Positions 7,105 to 13,857 of a stretch of 15,777 nt of DNA are shown piece after piece. The position numbers were made by a program, and so were the translations under genes. The stretch is from Streptomyces sp. WM4235. GTDB taxonomy: Bacteria; Actinomycetota; Actinomycetes; Streptomycetales; Streptomycetaceae. Numbering within the stretch: the first letter of the stretch is position 1; each line of letters begins with the position of its first letter. The notes below the pieces were generated by a model. It saw nothing but the letters and a program-made list of their open reading frames with translations, ran no database searches and was not told the DNA's origin. The stretch lies in NCBI RefSeq assembly GCF_001279725.1, contig NZ_LGDE01000006.1, forward strand, positions 1 to 15,777, written 5' to 3'.

Positions 7105-8136
7105 TCACGACGGCGTGCGGCGGGTCGTCGCCCCGTCCGGGAAACTGACGTAGCCGCCGGGGGCCGCCGGCGGGTACTGATCCCTGCCCTTCACAGCGGC
7201 CCCGGCCCCGCTTGCGGCCCCGCGCTTTGGCGCTGGACTTCTCGCGCTTCTTCCTCTCGGCGGCGGCCTGCTTCTTCGCCGCGCGGAACCGCTTGACGGC
7301 TTCCTCGTAGCCGGCGGCGATCTGCTCGAAGACGTCGTCGGCCGCGGGGGCGAGTTTCGACAGAGCTTCGATGTCGAGGCCCTCGACGGCCTCGGCACGG
7401 CGGTGGACCTTGGCAAGGGCGATCGGTACCGAGCTGAAAGGCTTGGCGGATCGGGCTGCGGGAAGGTCGCTTCCCTCGATTTCGGCACATACCAGTGCTA
7501 GAGCGGGGACGGTGACCTTCTCGCCTCGCTCTTGGAGCAGGGCGCAGGGCCGTGAGGACGCCGCTTTCACCGTCGCTGTCGAAGATGCTTCGCAGCGCTT
7601 TGCCGTGCAGTACCGCGGGGCGCATGGTGGGGAATTCTGCGATCGCAGAAAGCATGATCTGGAGGACGGGAGCGGCGGTCATGAGCTCGTAGGCGCGGGA
7701 GAGGGCCACGCCGCGGACCTTGGCGTACGCCTCGAAGGAGTCGTGGCCTGCCTCCTTCCAGTCGCCGGAGTCATTGACGGCCTGGAGCACGTGACCGAGG
7801 ACCATGTCATATCGGGCCTTGACCCGTACCGTCCCGCTCAGCTCGGCGTCGAGGAGGCGGTCGAACCGGTCGAGCCTGTCCTTGGCGGATCCGGGAACCT
7901 CGGGGAGGGTGAACTCTCCGAGCTCGGCGTCCTCCCCTGCCTGCGTCTGCACGGCCTCGGCGGCTGCGATGGCCGCAAGGGCCGCGTTGGCCTTCGCCTG
8001 GGCTTCGCTGGCGTTCTGCTGCTCGGCACGGGCGGCGCCGTCTGCCGTGCCGCGGCCTGTCAGCGCACCGGCCCGACCGGCGAGCTCATTGGCCCTGCTT
8101 CTTCCGCCTACGACTGGCCGCGGAAGATGTTGACAC
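7105..8136 (-). pseudogene. Plasmid/phage-type gene with serial frameshifts
   Basis: Coding character moves through successive frames on the minus strand. It begins at GTG 8136 with STSSAASRRRKKQGQ and stops at 8086-8088. In the next frame from about 8090 it continues with ANELAGRAGALTGRG, an Ala/Glu-rich probable coiled coil, then RFDRLLDAELSG, GDWKEAGHDSFEAYAKVRG and LSRAYELMTAAPVL. Near 7530-7560 it moves to a third frame with LLQERGEKVTVPALALVCAE and a Lys/Arg-rich C-terminus (AAKKQAAAERKKREKSSAKA). The true 3' end is uncertain; a stop in a possible fourth frame is at 7105. The GDWKxAGxxSFEAYAKxRGxxxSRAYEL segment resembles DNA-binding-like domains in actinomycete plasmid and phage proteins, but I cannot name the family. 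At least two single-base shifts are required, so it is probably inactive unless they are sequencing errors. Confidence 0.6.
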
Positions 8137-8227
8137 TTCCCGCCATGCGTAAACGTGAGGCTCCTCCCACACCTTCTCGCCGGCCTCTCTACCCTTCGCA
8201 CCTGCTGCCTCGGTCCCTCGGTAGGTC

Positions 8228-8557
8228 TTACACCGGCCCGGTTGGTAGTCCGTGAGTCCGGACGGACAGCACGCCCCGCTTCTCCACCAACCCAATTGTC
8301 GGCACCCGGTTCACGGCGAGGGGCACGCCCGCTTCCGCCTCTTCCGACTCGAATGGGGCCCTGAACTCGTACCGCGCTCGCTGTCGTGCCCTCTCGCGCT
8401 GCCGACGCTCCTCGTCTCTGGCCTTCTGTACTTCCGCTAACAGTCGGGTTGCGATCTCCAGACCGCGCCACGACCGGACCCACTCCAACTTGGCGGCATC
8501 CCACCGCGCGCTGCCGGACCCGCCGCTCGGGGGTTCTCGGTGGGCACGTACCCTCAC
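8228..8557 (-). CDS. Hypothetical 109-aa Glu/Arg-rich protein with a TTA codon
   Basis: I do not recognise this protein. It has an N-terminal WDAAKLEWVRSWRGLEIATRLL helix and a strongly charged helical stretch (QKARDEERRQRERARQRARY, residues about 44-63) that could form a coiled coil. The C-terminus (AVNRVPTIGLVEKRGVLSVR) is less charged. Start is GTG at 8557, five bases from the divergent TPR gene start. Leu40 is encoded by TTA (8438-8440), the rare bldA-dependent codon in Streptomyces. It lies 91 bp upstream of the plasmid-type pseudogene on the same strand, so it may be another remnant of that element. Composition looks protein-like, but no family supports it. Confidence 0.4.
   Translation of the reverse strand: MRVRAHREPPSGGSGSARWDAAKLEWVRSWRGLEIATRLLAEVQKARDEERRQRERARQRARYEFRAPFESEEAEAGVPLAVNRVPTIGLVEKRGVLSVRTHGLPTGPV
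8549..8554 (+). promoter_or_regulatory. Candidate -10 box for leaderless transcription of the TPR gene
   Basis: TACCCT fits the actinobacterial TANNNT -10 pattern and ends eight bases before the ATG at 8563, the spacing expected for a leaderless mRNA. There is no Shine-Dalgarno sequence before that ATG. No clear -35 box is seen. Confidence 0.4.
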
Positions 8558-8562
8558 CTGCC

Positions 8563-9411
8563 ATGACGCACCTCAGCCGTATGGGGCAGGCGACCTCCTG
8601 GGTCGCGTGGGCAGGCGGGGCCCCGGCCCCGTGGCATCTTGCCGCTCTCGAGGAGGCCCGCGCGCTGATGGAGGAGGGCCGGTTCGAGGATGCGGAGGCG
8701 CGAGCCCGAGCCCTCGTCGCAGCCCGGCGGAGCCGCAACGGTCGGGACCGCCGGCCAGCCACCGTCTGGTATGCCACCTACGTCGCAACCCTCGCCGCGC
8801 GCATCCATGGACGGCAAGAGGCGTCACTGCTGGCCGAGTTGGACGCCCTGATTGCGGAGGCCGAGCGGACCTACGGCGTCCACCACAATCTGCTGCTGCC
8901 CGCCCGCCTGGCCCGCGCGTGGGCGCTGATCGACGTAGAAAGGGCCGCCGACGCGGAGACGGAGGCCCAGAACGTCCTGCGTTCCCTGGCCCGGCGGGCG
9001 AACCGCGCCGAGGAGGACCAGCTCGAACTGTCCGCCCTGCTCTGCTTCGGGGACGCCCTGTGCGCCCAGGGCCGCTACGAGGAGTCGGAGACGATCGCCC
9101 GCGCACACCTGCCGCGGGCCTTCGACGCTTGGGCGCGCTCGCTCCGGATCCTGCTGATCCGCAGCCTGTCAGGTCAGGAGCGCCACGAGGAGGCTCTGAC
9201 AGAGTCACTGCAGGCCCTACCCAAGGCGCCGGCACACGGTGTTGGACACTTGGAGCTCTACAAAGCCGCCGCGCTACACGCCCTCGGCCGCAATGGCGAG
9301 GCCCAGGCGGAAGCCAACCGGGCACTGGCTGCTTGCGAGCGGTACCTGCACCCAACACACCTCCGCATAGCGGCGATTCGCGCACTGCTGTCCCGCATCC
9401 CCCCGCCCTGA
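8563..9411 (+). CDS. Tetratricopeptide-repeat protein
   Basis: A 282-residue, probably cytoplasmic, all-helical protein. TPR-like helix pairs are visible at about 25-55 (ALEEARALMEEGRFEDAEAR), 105-145 (ARLARAWALIDVERAADAET), 150-185 (LLCFGDALCAQGRYEESETI), 190-215 (LRILLIRSLSGQERHEEALT) and 225-260 (LYKAAALHALGRNGEAQAEA). Such proteins are protein-interaction scaffolds, often in streptomycete regulatory or signalling contexts. No enzymatic or DNA-binding domain is present, so the partner is unknown. The ATG at 8563 is preferred because coding character begins there; a second Met lies at 8581. It appears to be a single-gene unit with a hairpin terminator directly after the stop. Confidence 0.8.
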   Translation: MTHLSRMGQATSWVAWAGGAPAPWHLAALEEARALMEEGRFEDAEARARALVAARRSRNGRDRRPATVWYATYVATLAARIHGRQEASLLAELDALIAEAERTYGVHHNLLLPARLARAWALIDVERAADAETEAQNVLRSLARRANRAEEDQLELSALLCFGDALCAQGRYEESETIARAHLPRAFDAWARSLRILLIRSLSGQERHEEALTESLQALPKAPAHGVGHLELYKAAALHALGRNGEAQAEANRALAACERYLHPTHLRIAAIRALLSRIPPP

Positions 9412-9415
9412 CCCC

Positions 9416-9433
9416 CGTGCCGCCTGCGGCACG
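9416..9433 (+). terminator. Hairpin terminator after the TPR gene
   Basis: CGTGCCG and CGGCACG form a perfect 7-bp stem with a 4-nt loop, starting five bases after the TPR stop. There is no U-tract, which is usual in Streptomyces. The following 9434-9618 shows no gene or other clear feature. Confidence 0.55.
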
Positions 9434-9618
9434 CTGCGGCCGCTCGGAGCCGTCGGACGGGAACGGTGGAACCCGCAAGACGCGAGCTCGGTTTCCTGCC
9501 CAGCGGCGTAGGCACCCCGCACCACTCCTCCGACAACACCCCAATACAGCATCGACTCAGCGCCCTCGCCGGGCCCGTACCGAATGGGGAGGTCTCAGCT
9601 GTTTTGGCGACGCAGTAG

Positions 9619-9816
9619 CCCTCGGACCAGGTGGTAGCCCTCGAGAACGGCGAACACGACAGCTACCAAGGCACGCACAAGGACCCCGCGCGGGCGTTCG
9701 GGACGGCGCTGTTCAACGTCGTGACCATCGGCTCGGGCTCGTTGCTCAAGCTCGGCAAGGCCGGAAAGCTCAGTGTGGGCGCGGAGGTCGAGACCGCGGC
9801 GGTCACCGGCACCGGC
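9619..9816 (+). pseudogene. Polymorphic (T7SS-type) toxin fragment, plus strand
   Basis: The in-frame segment after a TAG at 9616 reads ALENGEHDSYQGTHKDPARA, then FGTALFNVVTIGSGSLLKLG and KAGKLSVGAEVETAAVTGTG. The pattern DPARAxGxxxFNVxTxxxGxLxKxGKAGK is familiar from the linker between the N-terminal trafficking part and the toxin part of large Streptomyces WXG/T7SS-secreted polymorphic toxins. There is no usable start or continuation. Family-like sequence ends near 9816, after which the matching continuation is found on the opposite strand. Identification is from remembered family pattern. Confidence 0.5.
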
Positions 9817-9819
9817 AGG

Positions 9820-9987
9820 GGGTGCGGTCGTGTCGGCCGGGTGCGGCGAGGTCCCGCTGGGCATGGTGCGGGCCATGTCGTCGACGCCCGCCCGGCTGGC
9901 CTTCAGGCTCTCCACGAGGTCGCCGACCTTGAGCTTGGTGATGCCTGCGGCCTTGCCGAGGTAGCTCGATGACGGGTCTGTCACCAT
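9820..9987 (-). pseudogene. Polymorphic toxin fragment, inverted
   Basis: On the minus strand from 9987 the sequence reads VTDPSSSYLGKAAGITKLKV, then GDLVESLKASRAGVDDMART and MPSGTSPHP. In streptomycete polymorphic toxins a DPxxYLGKAAGxxKxKVGDL segment commonly follows the GKAGK segment seen on the plus strand at 9619-9816. The two pieces therefore probably belong to one gene, with the downstream part inverted. No toxin domain is present in either piece. Confidence 0.45.
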
Positions 9988-10029
9988 CTATCCGACCAAT
10001 GCAGTCAAACCTTGAGGAGTTTGCCGACC

Positions 10030-10668
10030 ATGCTGATGCGCGCACCCAAAGTGAGCGGCTCGTGGTCCTGGAATCTGGAGGACGTCGAAGAGCCCGGTCT
10101 CGAGTTCGCGCTCATGACCGCGTCGCGCATGTGTGCGGTGCTGGAGAAGCACGCCCTGCTGGTGCCGGCTTCACTTGAGTGGGACTGGTTCCAGACCGGC
10201 AGGGGCGGCCTCGGCGTTCACAGCCGCCTGACCACGCGTTCACTCGACGCACCCGCACTGCCCGACGCAATCCGCGCCTGTCGACCGACCGGTCACCCGC
10301 AAGCAGAGATCGGTGGAATCCGCGTGCTTGGGCCGGGCGCTTGGTTCGACGCGGACGGAGAACGACACAGTGAGTACCGTCTCGTGGAACTCATCGTGGC
10401 CCCTCAAGAGACGGACCTCTGGATTGAACTGTCCGTACACCACGATATTTGGGGGCAGTGCGATTTCCGAGGCGAACCCCACCCTGCCATCCAGGCCAAC
10501 AACGCACCGCGGCTCGCTTCGGCAATCCAGGAACTTGAACAGGTGCTCGGAATCCCGGCGGAACCTGGTGAGCCGACGTACTACGGGCTGGCGGAGGGCT
10601 ACGGACTCCAGGCTCCCGACATCATTGACGGGCTTGGACCGGACCTCACTGATACGGCGTGGGGTTAG
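10030..10668 (+). CDS. Hypothetical protein, candidate immunity protein
   Basis: A 212-residue soluble protein I do not recognise. It starts at ATG 10030 (or 10036), with GAGGAG at 10014-10019 ten bases upstream. No signal peptide or membrane segment is seen. It is rich in Glu, Asp and Trp (SGSWSWNLEDVEEPGLEF, SLEWDWFQTG, LWIELSVHHDIWGQCDF), typical of acidic single-domain immunity proteins. Its position right after toxin fragments and before a T7SS-associated DUF6177-like remnant supports that reading. Base composition is visibly less GC-rich than the flanking genes, suggesting recent transfer. It appears intact among broken genes. A weak 6-bp stem (ACAGCG/CGCTGT, 10676-10694) lies just after the stop. 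Confidence 0.6.
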   Translation: MLMRAPKVSGSWSWNLEDVEEPGLEFALMTASRMCAVLEKHALLVPASLEWDWFQTGRGGLGVHSRLTTRSLDAPALPDAIRACRPTGHPQAEIGGIRVLGPGAWFDADGERHSEYRLVELIVAPQETDLWIELSVHHDIWGQCDFRGEPHPAIQANNAPRLASAIQELEQVLGIPAEPGEPTYYGLAEGYGLQAPDIIDGLGPDLTDTAWG

Positions 10669-10788
10669 GCAACCGACAGCGTCAAGGTCGCTGTTGAAGG
10701 CCGCGGTTGGGGAAATCCAGCCGGCCGCGTCAGGGAGCCGGGCGTCGAAAATTCAAGCGACGTGGGCGTATGAGCAGGGGGATGTGGC

Positions 10789-11059
10789 ATGACCAAGGAC
10801 GTGATCGCGCTCACCGAGCGCATGCCGGACGCGCCGGCCGTCCTGGCAAGCCTCCGGCTCCCCGCTCGCGGCCGCGGCAGCCGCACGCGAACTCGCCGCG
10901 GTCCTGCGCCACCAGGGCCAGGAGACAGCGGCACAGCGCCACATCCACACCTGCGAGGCCGTCAAGACGATGCGCGCCGACCTCGCCCTCTTCCGAACCC
11001 GCGGCCTGCAATGCGGCGTCGACCTCGACGAGCGTGCGATCGAGTGTCTTGCCGCCTGA
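10789..11059 (+). pseudogene. DUF6177-like N-terminus joined to an unrelated tail by a frameshift
   Basis: ATG at 10789 has a good ribosome-binding site (AGGGGGA, six bases upstream). MTKDVIALTERMPDAPAVLA is the typical opening of DUF6177 proteins found near streptomycete T7SS loci, as I remember them. The family normally continues with a GGPDL-type segment. Instead, coding character moves by one base around 10840-10865 into another frame. That frame reads SGSPLAAAAAARELAAVLRH, then QGQETAAQRHIHTCEAVKTM, and ends CGVDLDERAIECLAA with a stop at 11057-11059. It is either a deletion fusion or a frameshifted small gene. The gap 11060-11216 holds no clear feature. Confidence 0.45.
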
Positions 11060-11216
11060 CATCCGAGTGCGGCTTTTCGGAGCATCGACGAGGGGCGGAC
11101 CGGTCCGCGTAGACCGCCCACCCGCTGGCCGCGGCGGCCGACAAGGCGTCCCGGATACCGGTGTCGGTCGGCTACCCGAACGCATCACCGTGAACCCGAA
11201 GATGTTGAATGGCGGC

Positions 11217-11390
11217 ATGGTGAGACGCAAGAAGGAGAAGAAGAAGCGGCCTCCCTTCGGCATGCCGAAGGAGATCTCCCTGTCCGCGACGCCGGAGGGA
11301 TGGCGCACCAGCATTCGGGAACGGCCGGAGTCATGGACATTGCGTCGCGTCCTTGCAACCGCGGGCTCAGCTGACATCCTCAATGCCTAG
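11217..11390 (+). CDS. Small basic hypothetical protein (57 aa), possibly truncated
   Basis: MVRRKKEKKKRPPFGMPKEI begins this 57-codon ORF, which then reads SLSATPEGWRTSIRERPESW and ends SADILNA. The sequence is protein-like with a basic N-terminus, but I recognise no family. The last eight codons overlap, in antisense, the broken end of the Tn3 transposase remnant, so the natural C-terminus may have been lost at the junction near 11370. The ribosome-binding site is weak. Confidence 0.35.
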   Translation: MVRRKKEKKKRPPFGMPKEISLSATPEGWRTSIRERPESWTLRRVLATAGSADILNA

Positions 11391-11643
11391 CTGTTCCCCG
11401 AGGTACTCCACCACCGCCCACGGCACGTCCAGCGGGTCGTCCGGGAGGAACCGGCCGATGTAGCGCACGGTGCACATCTGGAGGGCGAACCCGAGCCGGT
11501 TGTGGTCACCGCGCCGTTCACCGACCAGCTTTTCGGTCCTCGTCGTCGAGGAAGAAGAACCGCTCCAGCTCCGGCCGGGTCGGCTCCTCATCGAACTGCC
11601 CGTACGAAGCCGCCTGCTCGTCGGTCAAGAACTGCACTGGCAT
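11367..11643 (-). pseudogene. Tn3-family transposase, N-terminal remnant (DUF4158 region)
   Basis: From ATG at 11643 the minus strand encodes MPVQFLTDEQAASYGQFDEE, then PTRPELERFFFLDDEDRK, the classic start of Tn3-family TnpA. A one-base shift at the run of four T (11530-11533) moves to the next frame, which reads KLVGERRGDHNRLGFALQMC, then TVRYIGRFLPDDPLDVPWAV and VEYLGEQLGIEDVS before TGA at 11367-11369. Full TnpA is about 1000 residues with the DDE core far downstream, so only the first tenth remains and it is frameshifted as well. Homology ends sharply at EDVS, marking a rearrangement junction near 11370. It is inactive. Confidence 0.85.
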
Positions 11644-11722
11644 GGACCTGACGCTAACGACGCCCGCAGCCGCTCAACGATCTTCCGCCGAACCCTCTGT
11701 ACGGCAACTACTCACACCCGGA

Positions 11723-12352
11723 TCAGCGGGGCAGGATGCGCAGTACTGCCTCGCGTTCGCCGCTGAGCCTCAGGCCTTGCTGTACTGCGGCGCTCAGATC
11801 GAGGTCGCCGAGCAGGGTGGCGGCCAGCAGGTGCGGCGGTCCGGTCAGTGACGCGGTGGGGTGGTCGACCCGGCCGGCGTGTGTGTGCACCGAGCCGTCC
11901 TTGACTTCGATGACCAGGTCTTCGTTGCCGTCGGCGTGCAGTTGCAGGGCGATTGCCGGCTGGTCGGGGCGGTGGTCGGTCAGTGCCCGGGCCGGCATGT
12001 CCAGCCAGTGGGTGCGGAAGGTGTCGTTGCCGCCCGGCTCACGCAACAGCGGCACGCCCCACCGGCTCAGCTCCTGCAGCACCGGCTCCAGCGTGCGGCC
12101 ACGCTCGGTGAGCGAGAACAGGGTGGTGGCCACCGGCGGCGGGGCGGCCTCGCGGTGGATCAGGCCGGCTTCCTCGAGTTCGCGGAGCCGGTCGACCAGC
12201 AGGTTGCTGGCGATCCCGGGCAGCCCGTTGCGCAGGTCGGTGTGCCGGCAAGGACCCAGGGCGAGCAGTTCACGGACGATCAGCAGGGTCCATCGGTCGC
12301 CGACGGTGTCCAGTGCTTTCGCGATACCGCAGTACTGCCCGTAGGTGCGCAT
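11723..12352 (-). CDS. HxlR-family winged-helix regulator with SCP2-like C-terminal domain
   Basis: A 209-residue regulator. Residues 1-100 are the HxlR winged helix: YCGIAKALDTVGDRWTLLIV with conserved Cys8, RHTDLRNGLPGIASNLLVDR as recognition region, and TERGRTLEPVLQEL. HxlR proteins are dimeric regulators, often responding to electrophiles or other small molecules through a conserved Cys. Residues about 115-209 resemble the SCP2/alkyl-sulfatase C-terminal-like ligand pocket found fused to HxlR domains in actinomycetes. ATG at 12352 has no Shine-Dalgarno, but TAGGGT lies six bases upstream, consistent with leaderless expression. It is divergent from the MBL/oxidoreductase/MFS operon and is most simply the local repressor, with autoregulation suggested by the shared operator region. 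Confidence 0.9.
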   Translation of the reverse strand: MRTYGQYCGIAKALDTVGDRWTLLIVRELLALGPCRHTDLRNGLPGIASNLLVDRLRELEEAGLIHREAAPPPVATTLFSLTERGRTLEPVLQELSRWGVPLLREPGGNDTFRTHWLDMPARALTDHRPDQPAIALQLHADGNEDLVIEVKDGSVHTHAGRVDHPTASLTGPPHLLAATLLGDLDLSAAVQQGLRLSGEREAVLRILPR

Positions 12353-12358
12353 GCCACC

Positions 12359-12387
12359 ACCCTACATCGTGGTGTTGAGATTCAAAA
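12359..12387 (-). promoter_or_regulatory. Predicted leaderless promoter of the HxlR gene
   Basis: On the minus strand, -35 TTTTGA (12382-12387), a 17-bp spacer and -10 TAGGGT (12359-12364) end six bases before the ATG. That places the transcription start at the initiation codon. The -35 is weak. The element overlaps the left operator-like box. Confidence 0.5.
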
Positions 12388-12409
12388 CTCTCTTGTTGAC
12401 TTTCTCAAC
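12374..12409. promoter_or_regulatory. Two-box operator candidate for the HxlR regulator
   Basis: Box A (12374-12388) is GTTGA-GATTC-AAAAC and box B (12395-12409) is GTTGA-CTTTC-TCAAC. Box B is a perfect 5-bp inverted repeat with a 5-nt spacer; box A is an imperfect version. The boxes start 21 bp apart, about two helical turns, so dimers could bind the same face of the helix. GTTGAGA (12374-12380) also pairs with TCTCAAC (12403-12409). The stretch is strikingly AT-rich for this window. It overlaps the -35 regions of both divergent promoters. Confidence 0.6.
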
Positions 12410-12425
12410 AACGTCGGTCTAGCGT
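12396..12425 (+). promoter_or_regulatory. Predicted leaderless promoter of the MBL-oxidoreductase-MFS operon
   Basis: TTGACT (12396-12401), an 18-bp spacer and TAGCGT (12420-12425) match the sigma-70-type consensus well. The -10 box ends eight bases before the ATG at 12434, there is no Shine-Dalgarno, and this is the TANNNT-N8-ATG layout of actinobacterial leaderless genes. The -35 lies inside operator box B. Confidence 0.65.
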
Positions 12426-12433
12426 CGCTGCCC

Positions 12434-13186
12434 ATGACCACCACCCTTTCCGTGCGTCGGCTGGCCTGGGCCGGCGTCGAGATCCGTCTCGGCGACACCC
12501 GCCTGCTGATCGACCCGCTCGACAACGTCGCTCCGTTGGCGCCGGTGATGGGGCCGCCGCACCGGCCGGTCGACCCGGTCGATACCCCGCCCGGCACCCA
12601 CGCCCTCATCACCCACCTGCACCCCGACCACTACGACCACGATCTGATCGCCCGGATCGCGGCCACCGGCACGATCGGCTGCCACACCCCGAGCGCGGCG
12701 GCGCTGCACGAGGCGGGCATCACCCCCGTCGCCCAGGACCTGGGCCAGTCACGGCGCATCGGAAAGCTGACCGTCACCCCGGTGACCTCGCTGGACTGGC
12801 GCGGCAACGACTGTGACCAGGTCGCCTGGGTCGTCGAAGGCGCCGGCCGGCGGGTCATCCACTGCGGCGACACCCAGTGGCACGGCAGCTGGTGGCAGAT
12901 CGCCCGCGACCACGGCCCGTTCGACGTCGCGTTCGTCCCGGTCAACGGCGTCATCGCCCACTTCGAGGGCTACGCGGCCAACGTCCCGGCGACCATGACC
13001 CCCGAGCAGGGCGTCGAGGCCGCCGTCGCACTCGGCGCCGGCACCGTCTGCGCCATGCACTACGGCCTGTTCCACAACCCGCCGTTCTACACCGAACAAC
13101 CCGACATCGAGCAGCGCTTCCAGCACGCCGCCGACGAGCGCGGCATCACCGCGGCCATCATCGCCGACGGCCAGCCCGTCCTCTGA
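12434..13186 (+). CDS. MBL-fold metal-dependent hydrolase (UlaG-like)
   Basis: A 250-residue cytoplasmic metallo-beta-lactamase-fold hydrolase. The metal-binding motif THLHPDHYDHD is present with His61, His63, Asp65 and His66. The later metal ligands are probably the Asp in IHCGDTQWHG (about 145) and the His in CAMHYGLFHN (about 203). The pattern AWAGVEIRLGDTRLLIDP followed by two-metal motifs is that of the UlaG-like and N-acyl-phosphatidylethanolamine phospholipase D-like branch rather than true beta-lactamases. Substrate is unknown; lactone, phosphodiester or ester hydrolysis are options. It is the first gene of the operon, under the putative HxlR operator. The ORF can be extended upstream, but that part is antisense to the regulator, so the ATG at 12434 is chosen. 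Confidence 0.9.
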   Translation: MTTTLSVRRLAWAGVEIRLGDTRLLIDPLDNVAPLAPVMGPPHRPVDPVDTPPGTHALITHLHPDHYDHDLIARIAATGTIGCHTPSAAALHEAGITPVAQDLGQSRRIGKLTVTPVTSLDWRGNDCDQVAWVVEGAGRRVIHCGDTQWHGSWWQIARDHGPFDVAFVPVNGVIAHFEGYAANVPATMTPEQGVEAAVALGAGTVCAMHYGLFHNPPFYTEQPDIEQRFQHAADERGITAAIIADGQPVL

Positions 13187-13209
13187 CCATCAGAAACAAG
13201 GAGCAACAC

Positions 13210-13854
13210 ATGAAGATCGTCCTGTTCGGTGCCGGCGGCAACATCGGCCGGCCCACCACCGAGGAATTGCTGCGTCGCGGCCACACCGTCACCGCGGTCA
13301 CCCGAGCCGGCCACATCAACGGCCTCGAACACAAGGCCCTGACCGTGACCACCGGTGACGTCACCGACCCCGCGGCGGTCGCCGGCCTCGCCGCCTCCCA
13401 CGACGCCGTGCTCTCGGCCGTCGGCCCCCGGATCGGCCAGGAGAACGACCGCGCCACGATCGTCGGTGCCGCCCGTGCGCTGATCGACGGACTCCGCCGA
13501 GCCGGCGTCACCCGCCTAGTCACCATCGGCGGTGCCGGTAGCCTACGCACGCCGACCGGCGCCCGGGTCATGGACGACCCGGACTTCCCCGCGCTGTGGA
13601 AGGCCAACGCCGAGGCCCAGTCCGAAGCGCTCGACCTCTACCGCGGCGTGCACGACCTCGACTGGACGTACGTGTCGCCCGCCGCAGTCATCGGAGCGGG
13701 CGAGCGGACCGGGGCCTACCGCAGCGCCGGGGACACCCTGCTCACCGACGACGACGGCAACAGCCGCATCTCGTACGCCGACTACGCGATCGCCTTGGCC
13801 GACACGATCGAGAGCGGCACCGCGATCCGCCGCCGCATCACCGTGGCGTACTGA
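13210..13854 (+). CDS. NAD(P)-binding oxidoreductase, atypical SDR (NmrA/YwnB-like)
   Basis: A 214-residue single-domain Rossmann protein. MKIVLFGAGGNIGRPTTEEL shows the GxGGNxG dinucleotide-binding motif at residues 7-13. VSPAAVIGAGERTG near 157 and ISYADYAIALAD near 191 are typical of short atypical SDRs in the NAD(P)H-binding/NmrA-like group, which includes flavin- and quinone-reductase-like proteins. The classical YxxxK catalytic pair is not evident. AAGGAG (13198-13203) six bases before the ATG is a strong ribosome-binding site, and the gap to the previous gene is 23 bp. With HxlR regulation, this kind of reductase commonly handles reactive carbonyls or quinones; that is inference. Confidence 0.88.
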   Translation: MKIVLFGAGGNIGRPTTEELLRRGHTVTAVTRAGHINGLEHKALTVTTGDVTDPAAVAGLAASHDAVLSAVGPRIGQENDRATIVGAARALIDGLRRAGVTRLVTIGGAGSLRTPTGARVMDDPDFPALWKANAEAQSEALDLYRGVHDLDWTYVSPAAVIGAGERTGAYRSAGDTLLTDDDGNSRISYADYAIALADTIESGTAIRRRITVAY

Positions 13855-13857
13855 GCC

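Noticed and set aside
231..8165. Shared 11-bp string ACGTGAGGCTC at 231-241 and about 8154-8164
   Set aside because: Too short and without matching flanks; most likely chance in GC-rich DNA, not an attachment-site pair.
7371..8255. 294-codon plus-strand ORF opposite the plasmid-type pseudogene
   Set aside because: It is open without interruption, but its composition is that of a complement frame, while the minus strand shows recognisable helical and SRAYEL-type motifs.
11861..12433. Upstream extension of the MBL hydrolase frame
   Set aside because: Antisense to the HxlR gene and crosses a clear promoter region; the ATG at 12434 fits a leaderless start.
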